This document shows positions 25,601 to 37,600 of a DNA stretch of 64,000 nt, piece after piece. The position numbers and the translations under genes are program-made. Under the pieces are notes generated by a model. It saw only the letters and a program-made list of their open reading frames with translations. It was not told the origin of the DNA and made no database searches. How positions within the stretch are numbered: position 1 is the first letter of the stretch; each line of letters starts with the position of its first letter. Source of the stretch: Siderastrea radians (Eukaryota; Cnidaria; Anthozoa; Scleractinia; Rhizangiidae); the NCBI GenBank assembly GCA_964017195.1, contig OZ024892.1, positions 5,148,366 to 5,212,365 of the forward strand, written 5' to 3'.

Positions 25601-28600
25601 TCCCAATATTAACGTTACTTTCGGGGGGCCACTACTTTCGGAATTCTACGCTATGCTTTACCTGCAAATTAATTTGAGTAAATGGTTAACACCAGCAAGT
25701 GTCAGTTGTTTATATTGTAAGCTGAGAATCGTCTTATTCTCCTCCCAGGAGGGTACTTAGGTATGTTAGTGACGGGGAAATGAAATGACCTTTTTTGGTT
25801 TGAAATTGGCGATCTGGGACTTTCTTAAGTGAAAAATTTTCTTAGATACTTTTGTTTTTTGGCCATCTTAGCTTAAGAAGAAACAAAAAGCAAACCGCAG
25901 TGATAAACATAAGGAAATATAAACGCATTTCTGGAAAGAAAAAAGGCTTTATCTTGACGTTTCGTATGTTCCAACATACATCTTCAGAAGTAGTAAACCG
26001 TTGAATAACAAAGACAGACTCACTCGTGCTCAAATGTCCAGGGTTGTTTATAAGGCTAGCTGTTGGGACTGCCAGGAGTTCTACATAAGTAAAACTAAAC
26101 GAAGATTGCATGACAGGAAAACAGAACACTTCAAATCCATTACGAGTAGCAATCACTCATCTGCTATTGCAGATCATGTCACGTCAACTGGTCAAAACAT
26201 GAAATGGGACCATTTCGAAATTTTGGCAAGAGGAGCGTCGGACACCCATTGCAAGATAAAGAGACTCTGTTGTCAGCAGTGAAAAACTTCACCATTTCTA
26301 GTTTGCATGTTTTTCCTTTCATATGCAAATTTTTCTACTATTTGTTATCTTTTGCTTCTATAATTAGTTACTTATTGTACACTCAAATTTCTGTTGTTAT
26401 TCAACGGTTTACTACTTCTGAAGATGTATGTTGGAGCATACGAAATGTCAAGATAAAGCCTTTTTTCTTTCGAGAAATTTTCTGGTGGACTTATTTTGGG
26501 TAGAAACATTCTTAGGTTTGATAAAAAAACAAGCGTCCCTCGGATTCTCAATGTTTTGTCAATTAATTGCACAACTTTCATTTGCAGACTCAATCAATTT
26601 TTTATGCGGATAAAAAGGACTTGTTTAGGTTGCGTTCTTGGCTGTTGGACTTTTTTGGGTTCAGTGTTAGCCTGATTGGACGTTTTTGGGGTATAAAAAT
26701 TTGGCCCCATTCGCACCACCTCCCTGTCACTAATATATCTGAAAACCCCTCCCCCTCCTCCAGGATTCTCCTTTATCACAATAGGATTTCACAACCTAGC
26801 ACCCACTCACTGAAAGAGGTTGAATAACCTCGTTTTATGTTTTCATTTATTCAAGGACAACTCATTGCAAGAGTGGTCATTCAAGAAAGCGGCTACAATT
26901 CAGACATACGATGCCTATGATCCCATACCAGTACCTCTTAATATAATCTACAGCATCTTCAAGCTGCTTAGATTGGTGGGAAAGAAAGACAAAACAAAGG
27001 TAGGTGAAAGAGTTAAAGTAAAATTAAGTATCATTCCACGAAATCGATAGAGTGTTTCTTTGGAAACTCAACACCTCGAATTTCGTCCAAGAAAATTCTA
27101 CTTCGAGTCGTTGTTCAACGCTCATCACGGTGTTGGAAATCCTGACGAAACACGTGTTTCTCGTGTTTGATACGATATCGAAATTTTGGCGCACGTTCAG
27201 TGGGAACGTGAGAAGTAGCCGGGCATTGCTACTGCTGTTTCGCATTTTTACACGTTATTGCGAGTGTTCTATAAAAACACTGCGAAAATGTTTACTATTT
27301 CCTTAGGAAAGCAACCTTTAGGAAACTAAACGTGTTTCTACAGACGTAACAGTGCCGATCCAGGATTTTTGAACGGGGGTGGGGGGGGGGTGGCTGACCT
27401 ATTAAGAACAATATCAGAACAATCGGAGACAAAGTGGTCTCTGTGATAGCTTTGTTAATTTTCTTAATTTGAAGCTTTAATGACCACAAAGAGGGGAGTG
27501 GCTAGCCACCCAATCCACCCCCCCCCCGATCCGCCCCTGCGTAAAGAAGTTAATAGTGATTCTACGAGCGACAGATGTGAGGTGACAAATAGCCAATCAC
27601 CCGCGTGCCGCTGAGCCGGTTTAATTCACGTCAAATCTAACAAGTGCGTGTGAATATTTGATTTCATATGTATTCTCAACCTTGGTAATAGCCGAGGAAA
27701 TTTGTGCCATATTTGTTTGGTCAAAGCATTTGCTTGTAATTGGCAGCAAAACATATTTATCATTATCAATTTATCATGCTTTGCTTGAAAGGCTGATTTT
27801 TCAAGAGAAATACTTACTGGCTCCTGTTGTTCAAAAGACGATTATCGATAACCCGGGCTTCCTCAATGATATCCCGTGGCTACTCCTATAGTGGGCTGTA
27901 CATGGTGGCTCCACCAAAAGGGGTGCCCTTTTAGCGCTTGAAATATTTAAAAGGGTAGGGACGCCGAAATGCACCTTAAACTAAAAATGATGGCAGCTAC
28001 ATCTAACTAACTACTAAAAGGATTTGCAACATGTTGGCCGAAAGTATAGCACAAAAATATTCAGAAGCCTCCTGAGGTGTATAAAGGTGCAGCAATTTTT
28101 GCTCTAGATACATCGAAAGGATAACGTTTCGTTACAGGGCAATAGTTTATCCTCGGTGCGGAGGCTCCCCGTTCGAAAATTTATTCAGCCCCTCCCCCCC
28201 CCCCCCCCCAAGAAGTCTTTTCATTTTCACAGTCAAAACGTAAGGCAAAAAGAAAATATATGAGTATACTGTTGTAGCTCTGATGTGAACACTTACTGAT
28301 ATGTTTTCTCCCCGTTTTGTTTCAAGGGAATATTGATGCAAATTGTGGTCATCGATCTCGACAGAGAATACTTTGCTAAACACGGAAATTTCTTCCCTGT
28401 AACAGGTAAAAGCCCTTAGTTTTATATTTGTTTTTGTCTTCGTAAAACCTCTTACAGTTTTTTTGACTGTGACTAGTGGTACGTTAAATGGCAAGACGCA
28501 TCACAAGTGCTTGCTGTTATCATGAAACATTTTATAAAATAATAACAATTTATTTGAGCTATTAAAAGTCAATCGTCAGTATCTAAGCAGTCGATGCATA

Positions 28601-31600
28601 ACTAGCCCTAAATAAACTGCATGAAAACAATAATCCCAAACTCTTGGGCAATTAATAAACGGCTGTTCATTGGCATGTCAGAGTCGCTATAAGCTCAAAT
28701 TGTGCATCTTGTGTCTCATAGTGGGTGTCCACTGACGTAACGGTCAACATATCGGTCGATATGTCGGCCAGGTGTCGGTCGAGTGGCGGCCGAGTGTCAG
28801 TCGAGTATCAGTCCTGTGTCGGCCGATATGTGGCCGACAGTTGGCCGCTACAGGCTATCGGTCGATAGTCCGTCGATGTTTGGTCGTTACTTTGCCCACA
28901 GATCGCCGACATATCACCGACGGATCACCCACATATCACCGACACTTGGTCAACGTGGGATCTTTGTTCACCGACGTAGCGGTCGACACCTCGGTCGACT
29001 GTCGGCCGCTACAGGCTATCGGTCGTTACTTCGCCGACGGTTCACCGACTGATCACCGACATATCATCGACACTTGGTAGACGTCGATACTTGACCGACG
29101 AGTCACCGATATATTGCCGACACACGGATCAATTACACACTACCGAGGCTATCGCGACCGACTGTCGGTCGATCTGTCGACGGTTGACAGATGCTCGGTC
29201 GATACGTCGGCCGTATAGCGACCGACGCCCGCCCAATACTCGACCGACATTCGGCCGCCACTCGACCGACACCCGGCCGATGTATCGACCGATATATTAG
29301 TGCATGAGCCAGAGGGGGTGAATGGTACCACTTGGGGGGACAAAGAGTGACATACATTTTTGGAAAGCTCTTTACCCTTAGTAAAAGAATATATGTGATA
29401 GCATTTGCCAAAGTGTCATCTTCCATGATTTTTCAAGGGGGTAGGGCGAGTAAAATTTTTGGTCCTATCCTGCGCTTTCAGTTAATCATGAACTGCTACT
29501 GTCCTACCCATCTAGGGTGTGGAGATTTATCTTCTGCGAAATAAGAATTAAAACGATTCTTTTTTCTTTGCGATCTTGTGATGATAATTTTTATGCACTG
29601 AAAAAGTTTTAATGAGCCTTCAGTCCGAGCCGCTGACCACTTTGCCTCGTGTCACAGCCAAAAGTGGAGTTGTTTCACGTAAGCTGGGGTTTCTCATGAA
29701 GAAACAGTAAAAAGTGCATAACTGACCCTTCAGGCGATTGAAGTGTGTAATGAAGAGGTTCAAGCTAGACTTTTTTAATTGAAATATCAGGCAATTTTAA
29801 GTTAGGTAGAGGGTTAAAGAAAAGCTTCTTTTGGAAAAGGAACTTGAAAGCCACAGGCTTGCAACCACAGACATTGGCAAGTGTTCTGCTCACGTGCGAC
29901 GTTCCGTTACGGATATAAAGTACAGTGGAACCTCGATTTAACGAAGTGCCAAGGGACTAGAGAAATTGGTTCGTTATAAGGAGGGCTCGTTATATAAAGG
30001 TTCTTTTCCAAACATTACACAATTACTGGGCTGAAAAATATCGTTCTTTATACCGAGGACTTCGTTATATAGAGGTTCGTTAAATCGAGGTTCCACTGTA
30101 TACCAAAGTATACCAGTTCATGGCCAATTCATCGAGGACATGTTGTTCCAGACAATTTCCCAGTTCCAGAATGCCTGGTCAGATTCTTTACTGGAGTCGT
30201 CCTTGGCGACTGCATCGCAGTTAATCTTTCTTCATTATCACACACGGTGCTTTCGACATTGCTGATCCTAGCAGTATGCAGGACGCGTGTCACAACGAAC
30301 TCGGTAAATATGACCTCGCTCGCCACGAGTCTCCCAGTAGCTCAGTGGTTAGAGCGCCCGACCGGTGTTACGGGAGGTCATGGGTTCGATTCCCGTCGGG
30401 GATTCAGAATTTTTCTTTGTCCCACGCTCGTGACAAACTGAATATTCCATCATTCTCGTTTTTTTTCCGAGCTTAAAATTTACCTTCTTTCTTTCTTCAT
30501 TATCACACACGGTGCTTGCGACATTGCTGATCCTAGCAGTATGCGGGACGCGTGTCACAACGAACTCATTAAATATGACCTCGCTCGCCACGAGTCTCCC
30601 AGTAGCTCAGTGGTTAGAGCGCCCGACCGGTGTTACGGGAGGTCATGGGTACGATTCCCGTCGGGCTCTCAGAATTTTTCTTTGTCCTACGCTCGTGACA
30701 AACTGAACACTCCATCTTTCTCAAGAATAAAGATGTTAATCAACTCTTTCAGCCAAGATCTCATTTATGCAACACCTGTGGCCAAAGCAAACCTCCTAAA
30801 CACATTCTGTTGTCGTATGGGGTGAAAACTCTGACTGAAAATGTAGAATTAAGACAAACGCTGAATAGACGCGGACATGGTGTGTCCTTTTCTCAGCACG
30901 AAAAAATGACACAACGTTATGCCTACAGAAGATGGCAGCAAACTTAAATCAGAAGGTGGTTCTTCCAGGGACTATTCAACCTAACGTGTTCCCTAACCTG
31001 GCGTGGGATAACGTCGACAGGTCAGAGGGAACCACTTACCGTGTTAATGGAATCGCTCTAACCCAAGGTATACGGACAATAACTCCCCAGAATACAGCCT
31101 CCAGTTATCAGCAAACGAAAGCGAAGGACCGTCGCGCAGGAAGTTCAGCCCCTAGCCGCATACATCCCAGGAGACAGGGTAGGACCACAGCCCCTCAGAA
31201 CAGCTACGATTGATTATGGTGGCCAGGAACAGATTTCTAGAAGAAACGACCTACTTTGGCGTATTGCAACACTGGTTAAAGGAGACAATCAGCGGATCCC
31301 AAGCTGGACAGGCTTTAACATCAAGTTTCATAGCCATGCACCGGTTATGCAAGATGTTGTTGGGTATCTTCCTACAATAAATGCTCCCGTGACTCAGCTA
31401 TCAACAATCAATTAGATCTTGCGTCACTCAGAGGGTATCAGGAAGATTTTAAATCAACCTGAGATTGTGGTTGTCTTGGACCAAGCACTTTACGCCAAAG
31501 CTTGTGAGGTCGCCTGGAAGCGCAAAGTCTCTACGCTGAAGTCCTTCTTAGGCTGGGAACTTTTCAACCAATTTTCAACCTTCTACCCATAATTGGCAAA

Positions 31601-34600
31601 CGGTTCCAAGACGCTGGTTTGCGCGATACCTGCACTGAATCAGGAATAATCGCAGAAGGTTCAGTCTCAGGCGTCCTCGAAGGAGATGTACAGTTCGAGT
31701 TCACAAGCGCATATACCAGGCAGGCCTTACTGCGAGAAGGTAACTGGTTGCTACATCTCTATGCAGTTCATCATATGATCCCATGGTTCTTTGCATACGA
31801 CAAGTTCAATTATGCAAGATATCTGGTGTACTACGCACAAATGGCGAACCTTCCAGTGGATCATCGTCACGTACATTGGAATTTTATGGAAGGTCATTTT
31901 TTCTGTGCAGCTAGCCGGCGAGAGTCCGTTTGGGAGGATTCTCGTGGATCACACCGTTGACATAACTGTCAACAAAGACACAACGACATCAGGGATCATG
32001 ACAAGATTCAGCTTGAAGACCGGTGCTGTAAATAGGTTTTACCTTACGACAGAGTACAGGTGTGCTTTTCTCGATCAGCTGAGGAGTTTAGTACAAGCAA
32101 AGTGACCTCAATTTCACCAAGATGAGATACAATCACCGAGAATGCCTAACGATGAAGAGCAAGTATTGGCAGTTGAAGCCTTCATCGAGAGCTGAACTAA
32201 TCCATTCGTAGGAAACCAAGACCTCAACAGCATCTCGACAGCGAACGATGCTCCTGTAGATATGCCATATGACTTACTTCACGCCTGTGGGGTTTAAGAA
32301 CAAAAATTCCTGCAATTCAAGGAGGAAAGGCTTCAAAGCTCCCCTCCCAAGAAGAAGTTTTACGATCCTGTGAAGTTGAAAAACTGAAGATGTTTACATC
32401 ATTCAGTAAGAAGAAAACAGTCTCTACTCAGCGAAGAACCATGATACTCAAGGCCGACAGATCTCTTTTCAGGAGAATGATAATTACGGGACAAAGTCGG
32501 AAGATTGAAGTTAAGGACAAGCTGCAACATAGCCTTGGTCCTATGCCTTGGGCATTGTCGACAGCAGAGGATTTTCCTCCGAAGAACAACAAGGCAGCAT
32601 TGGCTTCTTAACTGCGAAGGAATGTCCAGCTAGCTGACGGGTCACCAGATAACTCAGCTACGGTTTTTGATGGGATGGCTCTCGTACAGAAAGTGAGCGT
32701 CGAAAGCACCCAGATCGCCTTTAGAATCCTGGCATCCCCCCCTTGATGGCCAGGGTCTTACTTGAAGGCTTAGATAATAGCAGGATCAACTTCGTTTCCT
32801 ATAAGGAAAATTCCATTAAGAATACAGAAAGAAGCATGCGAGGGGAAGTGCCTGGAGTGGAAGTAGTGAACATAACCGCCCCACAGCTGATTAAGCAATA
32901 GAAGAAGTTCTTGAGCCAGGAGAAGAAAAAACAAGCTTGATAAGGTTTCTGGTCGAGGAATGGCAAACTGAGCAGTACGTCCAGAGAATTCAGCGAAATA
33001 GAAAAGAGCTGTATGTCACATGTGAGGAGAAATGCTGGAGGATTTCTGGAGACAGAACAGTGGAAGTGCCGGAGTTATGTAGCTGCCAAGAGGAGGCTGT
33101 CACTCGTCTACTGCTACGTGTAAGGTGGTTATGACGCAGTGGTGGTCAGCTCAGGAGATACCTATGTGTTTGTGCTGCTGCTTGCCTTTTCTAGTTCCAT
33201 TGATGCCAGTTTAATTTGTTCCAGAAATGAGATACTCAGACACGCACAAGGTTGATTGACATTAGTAAATTGGTTGCTACTATCGGGGACAATGTTTGAC
33301 AAGGTCTCGTTGAAGTTGGTGCTTTTGCTGGTAATGGCAAACTCATCGCCCTAAAGATTGTCAAGTCAGACAATGATGCAAAACAAGACTTCACTGAGGT
33401 GAGTCAACCCTGGGACCTTTCGGAAGACCCTTTCCGGGGCATCGAGAAGGTAACCTGCTCTTTTTACTCATCTGGGGCAAATGCAAGTGACTTGAATGAT
33501 CATAGATGAAATCTTTTCTTTGCGAAGAATGGAGACATTGAGTCGCACCAGTTACCATCTTGCAAAGACTGCCTTCAAAGGACACCATGCGGGCAAGCTA
33601 TCAAGCGTGTATTTGGAGGCGCAGTCTGCAGTGTTGCCCATGTATGCATCAATCCTCGACCCAGTTGGATTCAGATGGAAGATGGAAAGCCTGCTCCCCA
33701 GGCAGTGCTGGAGCGTCTTGCATGCAGATGTCCCAGATCGTTCACACTTCAGACTGCGTTTACATGGCGAACGTCCTAACATGTACACAGACTTGTGTTG
33801 ACTGCAGGATCCAAGCCGCACAGGAGAACGTGGAAGTCATTGTTGATGGACATAGCGAAGAGGAGGATGAAGGTGGTTTCTGAGAAGTCCGCTTATATAA
33901 ATGATACTCCATTGTTATGTTCCTCAGCCACTGTCCAGGCCTAACTGTCAGTTCCAGGGATTTTTAACTTGTTTATGCATTGAAGAAGTGAAACACAGTT
34001 GACTAGAAGTTGTTCCATTTGAATACCTCTGAACTTAGAGTGAGACTAAAGAACTCTGGCACATGAAGATTAATGGATACTCAAGAACACAAATGCGGTG
34101 TGAAAGCATGTTTTACTGTGCTAAAATCAAGTCCAGAATAGAGCAGCTTTCAATTGGCTGTCGAAAGTAATTTGCATTTGCTTTGGTTTTGCCTTACTTT
34201 GCTCTGCGGTTGGTAAAAAGCGCCACTTTCTCAACCAGTCCCGACATTGTCATAATCGTTTCGTGCTTGGCGTCGGTTACATGTATTTGCTTGTCCTTCT
34301 GATTGGTTCATTGTGTTGTTGTTGTCTGTTGTAGTTGGTCAGAGTAATTGTTTTTGTTTTGCTATCACAACACTCAAGAAAACCGCTCTAACACGTGACA
34401 GTAACTTATTGACTGACTCAAAGGAAAGTATTAAAAAGAAACTTCACATTTCACATGACGAAACTTGGTTCTGTTTCCTTTTTTCAGAGCAATTCAAAAT
34501 AGCCAGAGCAGACGTGATTTACGCAATCCAACTAAATAGCAAAATTTGACCTATTGGCTGCGATAGGCCACTTTGTTTAGTTCGAATGAAATCTAGGGGA

Positions 34601-37600
34601 CTGGGCACTAGTTATCAAGGATGCCAAAAATTGAAATTTTGTTGTCACAACAGACATTTTTCGGCTTTAAAGTACTGTGATAAGGATCTCTAGCAAGTAG
34701 GAAAAGATTAAAACATAAAACATCGTAATATTGTCGAATAAGAAAGCACTAGAAGGAAAAGAATGCGTTTTCGACTATTAAAGCTCACGTGACCAGTCAT
34801 GTGATTAAACCCTGTCCAAAAGTATTGATTAAAATGGCGTACTGGTTGACTTGGCTTGTTTATTAAGTCGTTTCCGCAGTTCCGTACAATAAAATAAGTA
34901 AATTATGTTGGGAATGCTATGTATAATTCTCACGTTGGAAAATGACCCAAGAGGGGAGGGGTAAGAAAAGGTGTCATTTTCCCCCTGAAGGTGACACAAT
35001 TGGCAATGCTATCACCCGAAAATGTAAACTAGGGATGTTGACCTACATCGCCATGGACATAAGCCTTTGTCCCTCTGAGTGGTCCTGGTCTGGCTCATGT
35101 ACTATATCGACCGACAGTCAACCGAGGTGTCGACCGCTACGTTGGTGGACACTCCCTACAAGACAAATTGTGATTATAAGAACTGATCAATCTCAATATT
35201 TTATTTAGATAAGGCAAGAGACGATCTGGTAGTTCGGGAAACAGTAAGAAACCGGCAAATGGTCAGTCAGATTTTAACTTCAACCTTTAAGTCCCAGAAC
35301 ATTGATCAAGGACTGCTATATTCTGGACCAGAGGTAAACATAGAAAATTACCTAGGATATGACAAGTGGGGGGAGGGGGTTTTGAGAGGGTTTAGAGGGG
35401 GTTGGGGGAGGGTTAAGAGGCGGTTGGGGGAGGGTTTAGAGGGGGTTTTGGGAGGGTTTGGAGGGGATTTTGGGAGGGGTAGAGCCACCTAAAACTTGAA
35501 ATCCTAACTCTCTTTAGTTAGGTCTAGAGGATGACCCTTAATTTTTCAAAACTACACCGGCAAAGGACTAAAATGTCTAAATATTCTACTTCATGTACAT
35601 TCTGGCCCCTTCGTTTTTCCTCCATTGCGTTGAACTTGCGTCTCTTCGCAAGTCAAGATTCGCGTTTCCAAACTTGCGTCCACTTGCGTCTCTCTTCTTA
35701 TTTTCTTTTTTTTATTTTCAAGGCATGGCAATTACACGCGGGCATACGAGTAGAAGGTCCTCTGTTGACGTGCGTAGGTATGGAGAAGTGTTCTGAATGT
35801 AATCGGCGACCTAGCAAGCAACACTGGCCCAGCGCAAGATACTTGACAGCCTTTTCACCTGAATTTCCTCATTTCGAGGTAAGTGACGACAATCCGCGAC
35901 CAAACTAGTTGAGTTGATGATGCACCTTAAATACATACGTCACCTAAGATGTTCCTCCCATGTTCAATCAGCCACGGTGTTATGACAAAAGTTCTCTCTC
36001 GGTTCTCTCTGCCTTGCAGCTACTCTGTTAATACGACCACCTCTGTTAATTCTGCGACCACCTTGTTTTAGACCACTTCAGTTATTTGAAAACCCTTCAT
36101 CCGACCACTCAACTGGGTTTCACAGCACTGAAATATGAATAGGAAAACTAATTTGAACCCGGGACCTCCGGATTACCTAGCCTGTTCCAGGCTCCGAGAT
36201 AGTGGGAAAAGCGTCAATTGAGAAAAAGATTTTCCAGATCCCGCGCGTCTTATTTTCGCGTTCCCTTTCTAATTTTCGTGCCGTCCCAACTATCTGAGAG
36301 CCTGGAACAGGCTACGGATTACCTGACAACTCCAGTGCCCTAACCACTAGACCCTGGTGGAAATCTTAGAAAGATCTTTAAAGATCTTTGAAGATGTACA
36401 TGAGGATCCTGAGGGGGAACCTTGAGGATCCCCACCTGTAATCATCAAGGATCTTGCTTGATCATGCAAAGATCCTTGAGGTCCCTGCAACGATCCTTGA
36501 GGATCCTGCAAAGATCTTTATATTCCTCATGCACGAAGATCATCAAGGATCCTTGCACAGGATCTTGTGCAGGATCCTATCGAATATGAGGATCCTGAAT
36601 AGGATCCTGTGTAATTTTACAGGATCCTGTAGGATCTTACAGATGCAAGAAAATCCTGTAGGATCCCTATAGGAGGATTTTCACTAGGGGACCATGCTTG
36701 CTTCCCCAAAGAAAGAAAATTTTTGACGTGCCTGGAAACACATGATATTCGGTACCTGACCATGACGTCTGGCATATCAAACGTTGTCGTTGTTAAAGGT
36801 CCTCAATATCATTTTGTTGCCTTTTAAGGTTGCTATATTAGAAACTGGAAAACAAATATTGCTGGGGATAGGAGTAGTGGATGAGCGTTACGATACCTCT
36901 AAAATGCCAGGATGGAAGAATGGGACTTTGGGATTCCATACTGATGGAACCATCTTTGATGCTGCCAACAGCAGATACGGCAGAGAAACTAGAGGTATTT
37001 TAAAACATTTAAGCATAACAGGCAACAGAAATTCATGCTTCTAAAGGCTGTCTGAAAGTCTGAGGAAAAATTGCAAATACAATGTATTATATGCCGAGTC
37101 CTTAGTGACCACATTTTTCCCAGCGAAGCTTCATCCCTTATCAAACGTTTTCTGCGATACTAAAAAAACAGTTGGCGTAGTCCTTATGACTGTTTAGAAA
37201 TCTAAATACCTTAGAAATTGAATTTTGCAAAACTGATTGGCTTCAGACAATAGTTCGCGCCTTGTTTCCTTAGTTTTCAAAATGACGGAAAAAACCGGCT
37301 AACCGGTCGTCAATCTTTTGTCTTACGCAGGGCCTGCTGTCGCTCTTCGAGGTGATCGTGTCCGTTGTACAGTCAAGTTCGAGGACGAACAAGAGAGAAA
37401 CGGGAAACTTCAAGTTCCAGTTTTATTTACCTTGAACGGCAGAAAGATAATGATCCATGATGGGGAGGATTCTGAGTTTTTCATGGACTCCGATAAACCG
37501 CTGTTCCCTTACATTGGCATGAACGACGGATGTAGCGTGGTAGCGAAGGTAAGATCAGAACTGTTATCCAAAAGAGGTGCAGTTAGCTGGTCAATATACT

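Noticed and set aside
28772..29300. Arg/Ser-rich frames in the GC-rich tract
   Set aside because: Translations of a satellite with TCGGTCGA units in three frames; no protein family.
29091..29426. CRISPR-like or protein-coding array
   Set aside because: Eukaryotic context, irregular 8-11 base units without unique spacers.
30330..30405. Working tRNA gene
   Set aside because: Box A and B are present but acceptor and anticodon stems mispair and the unit is tandemly repeated; better explained as a tRNA-derived repeat.
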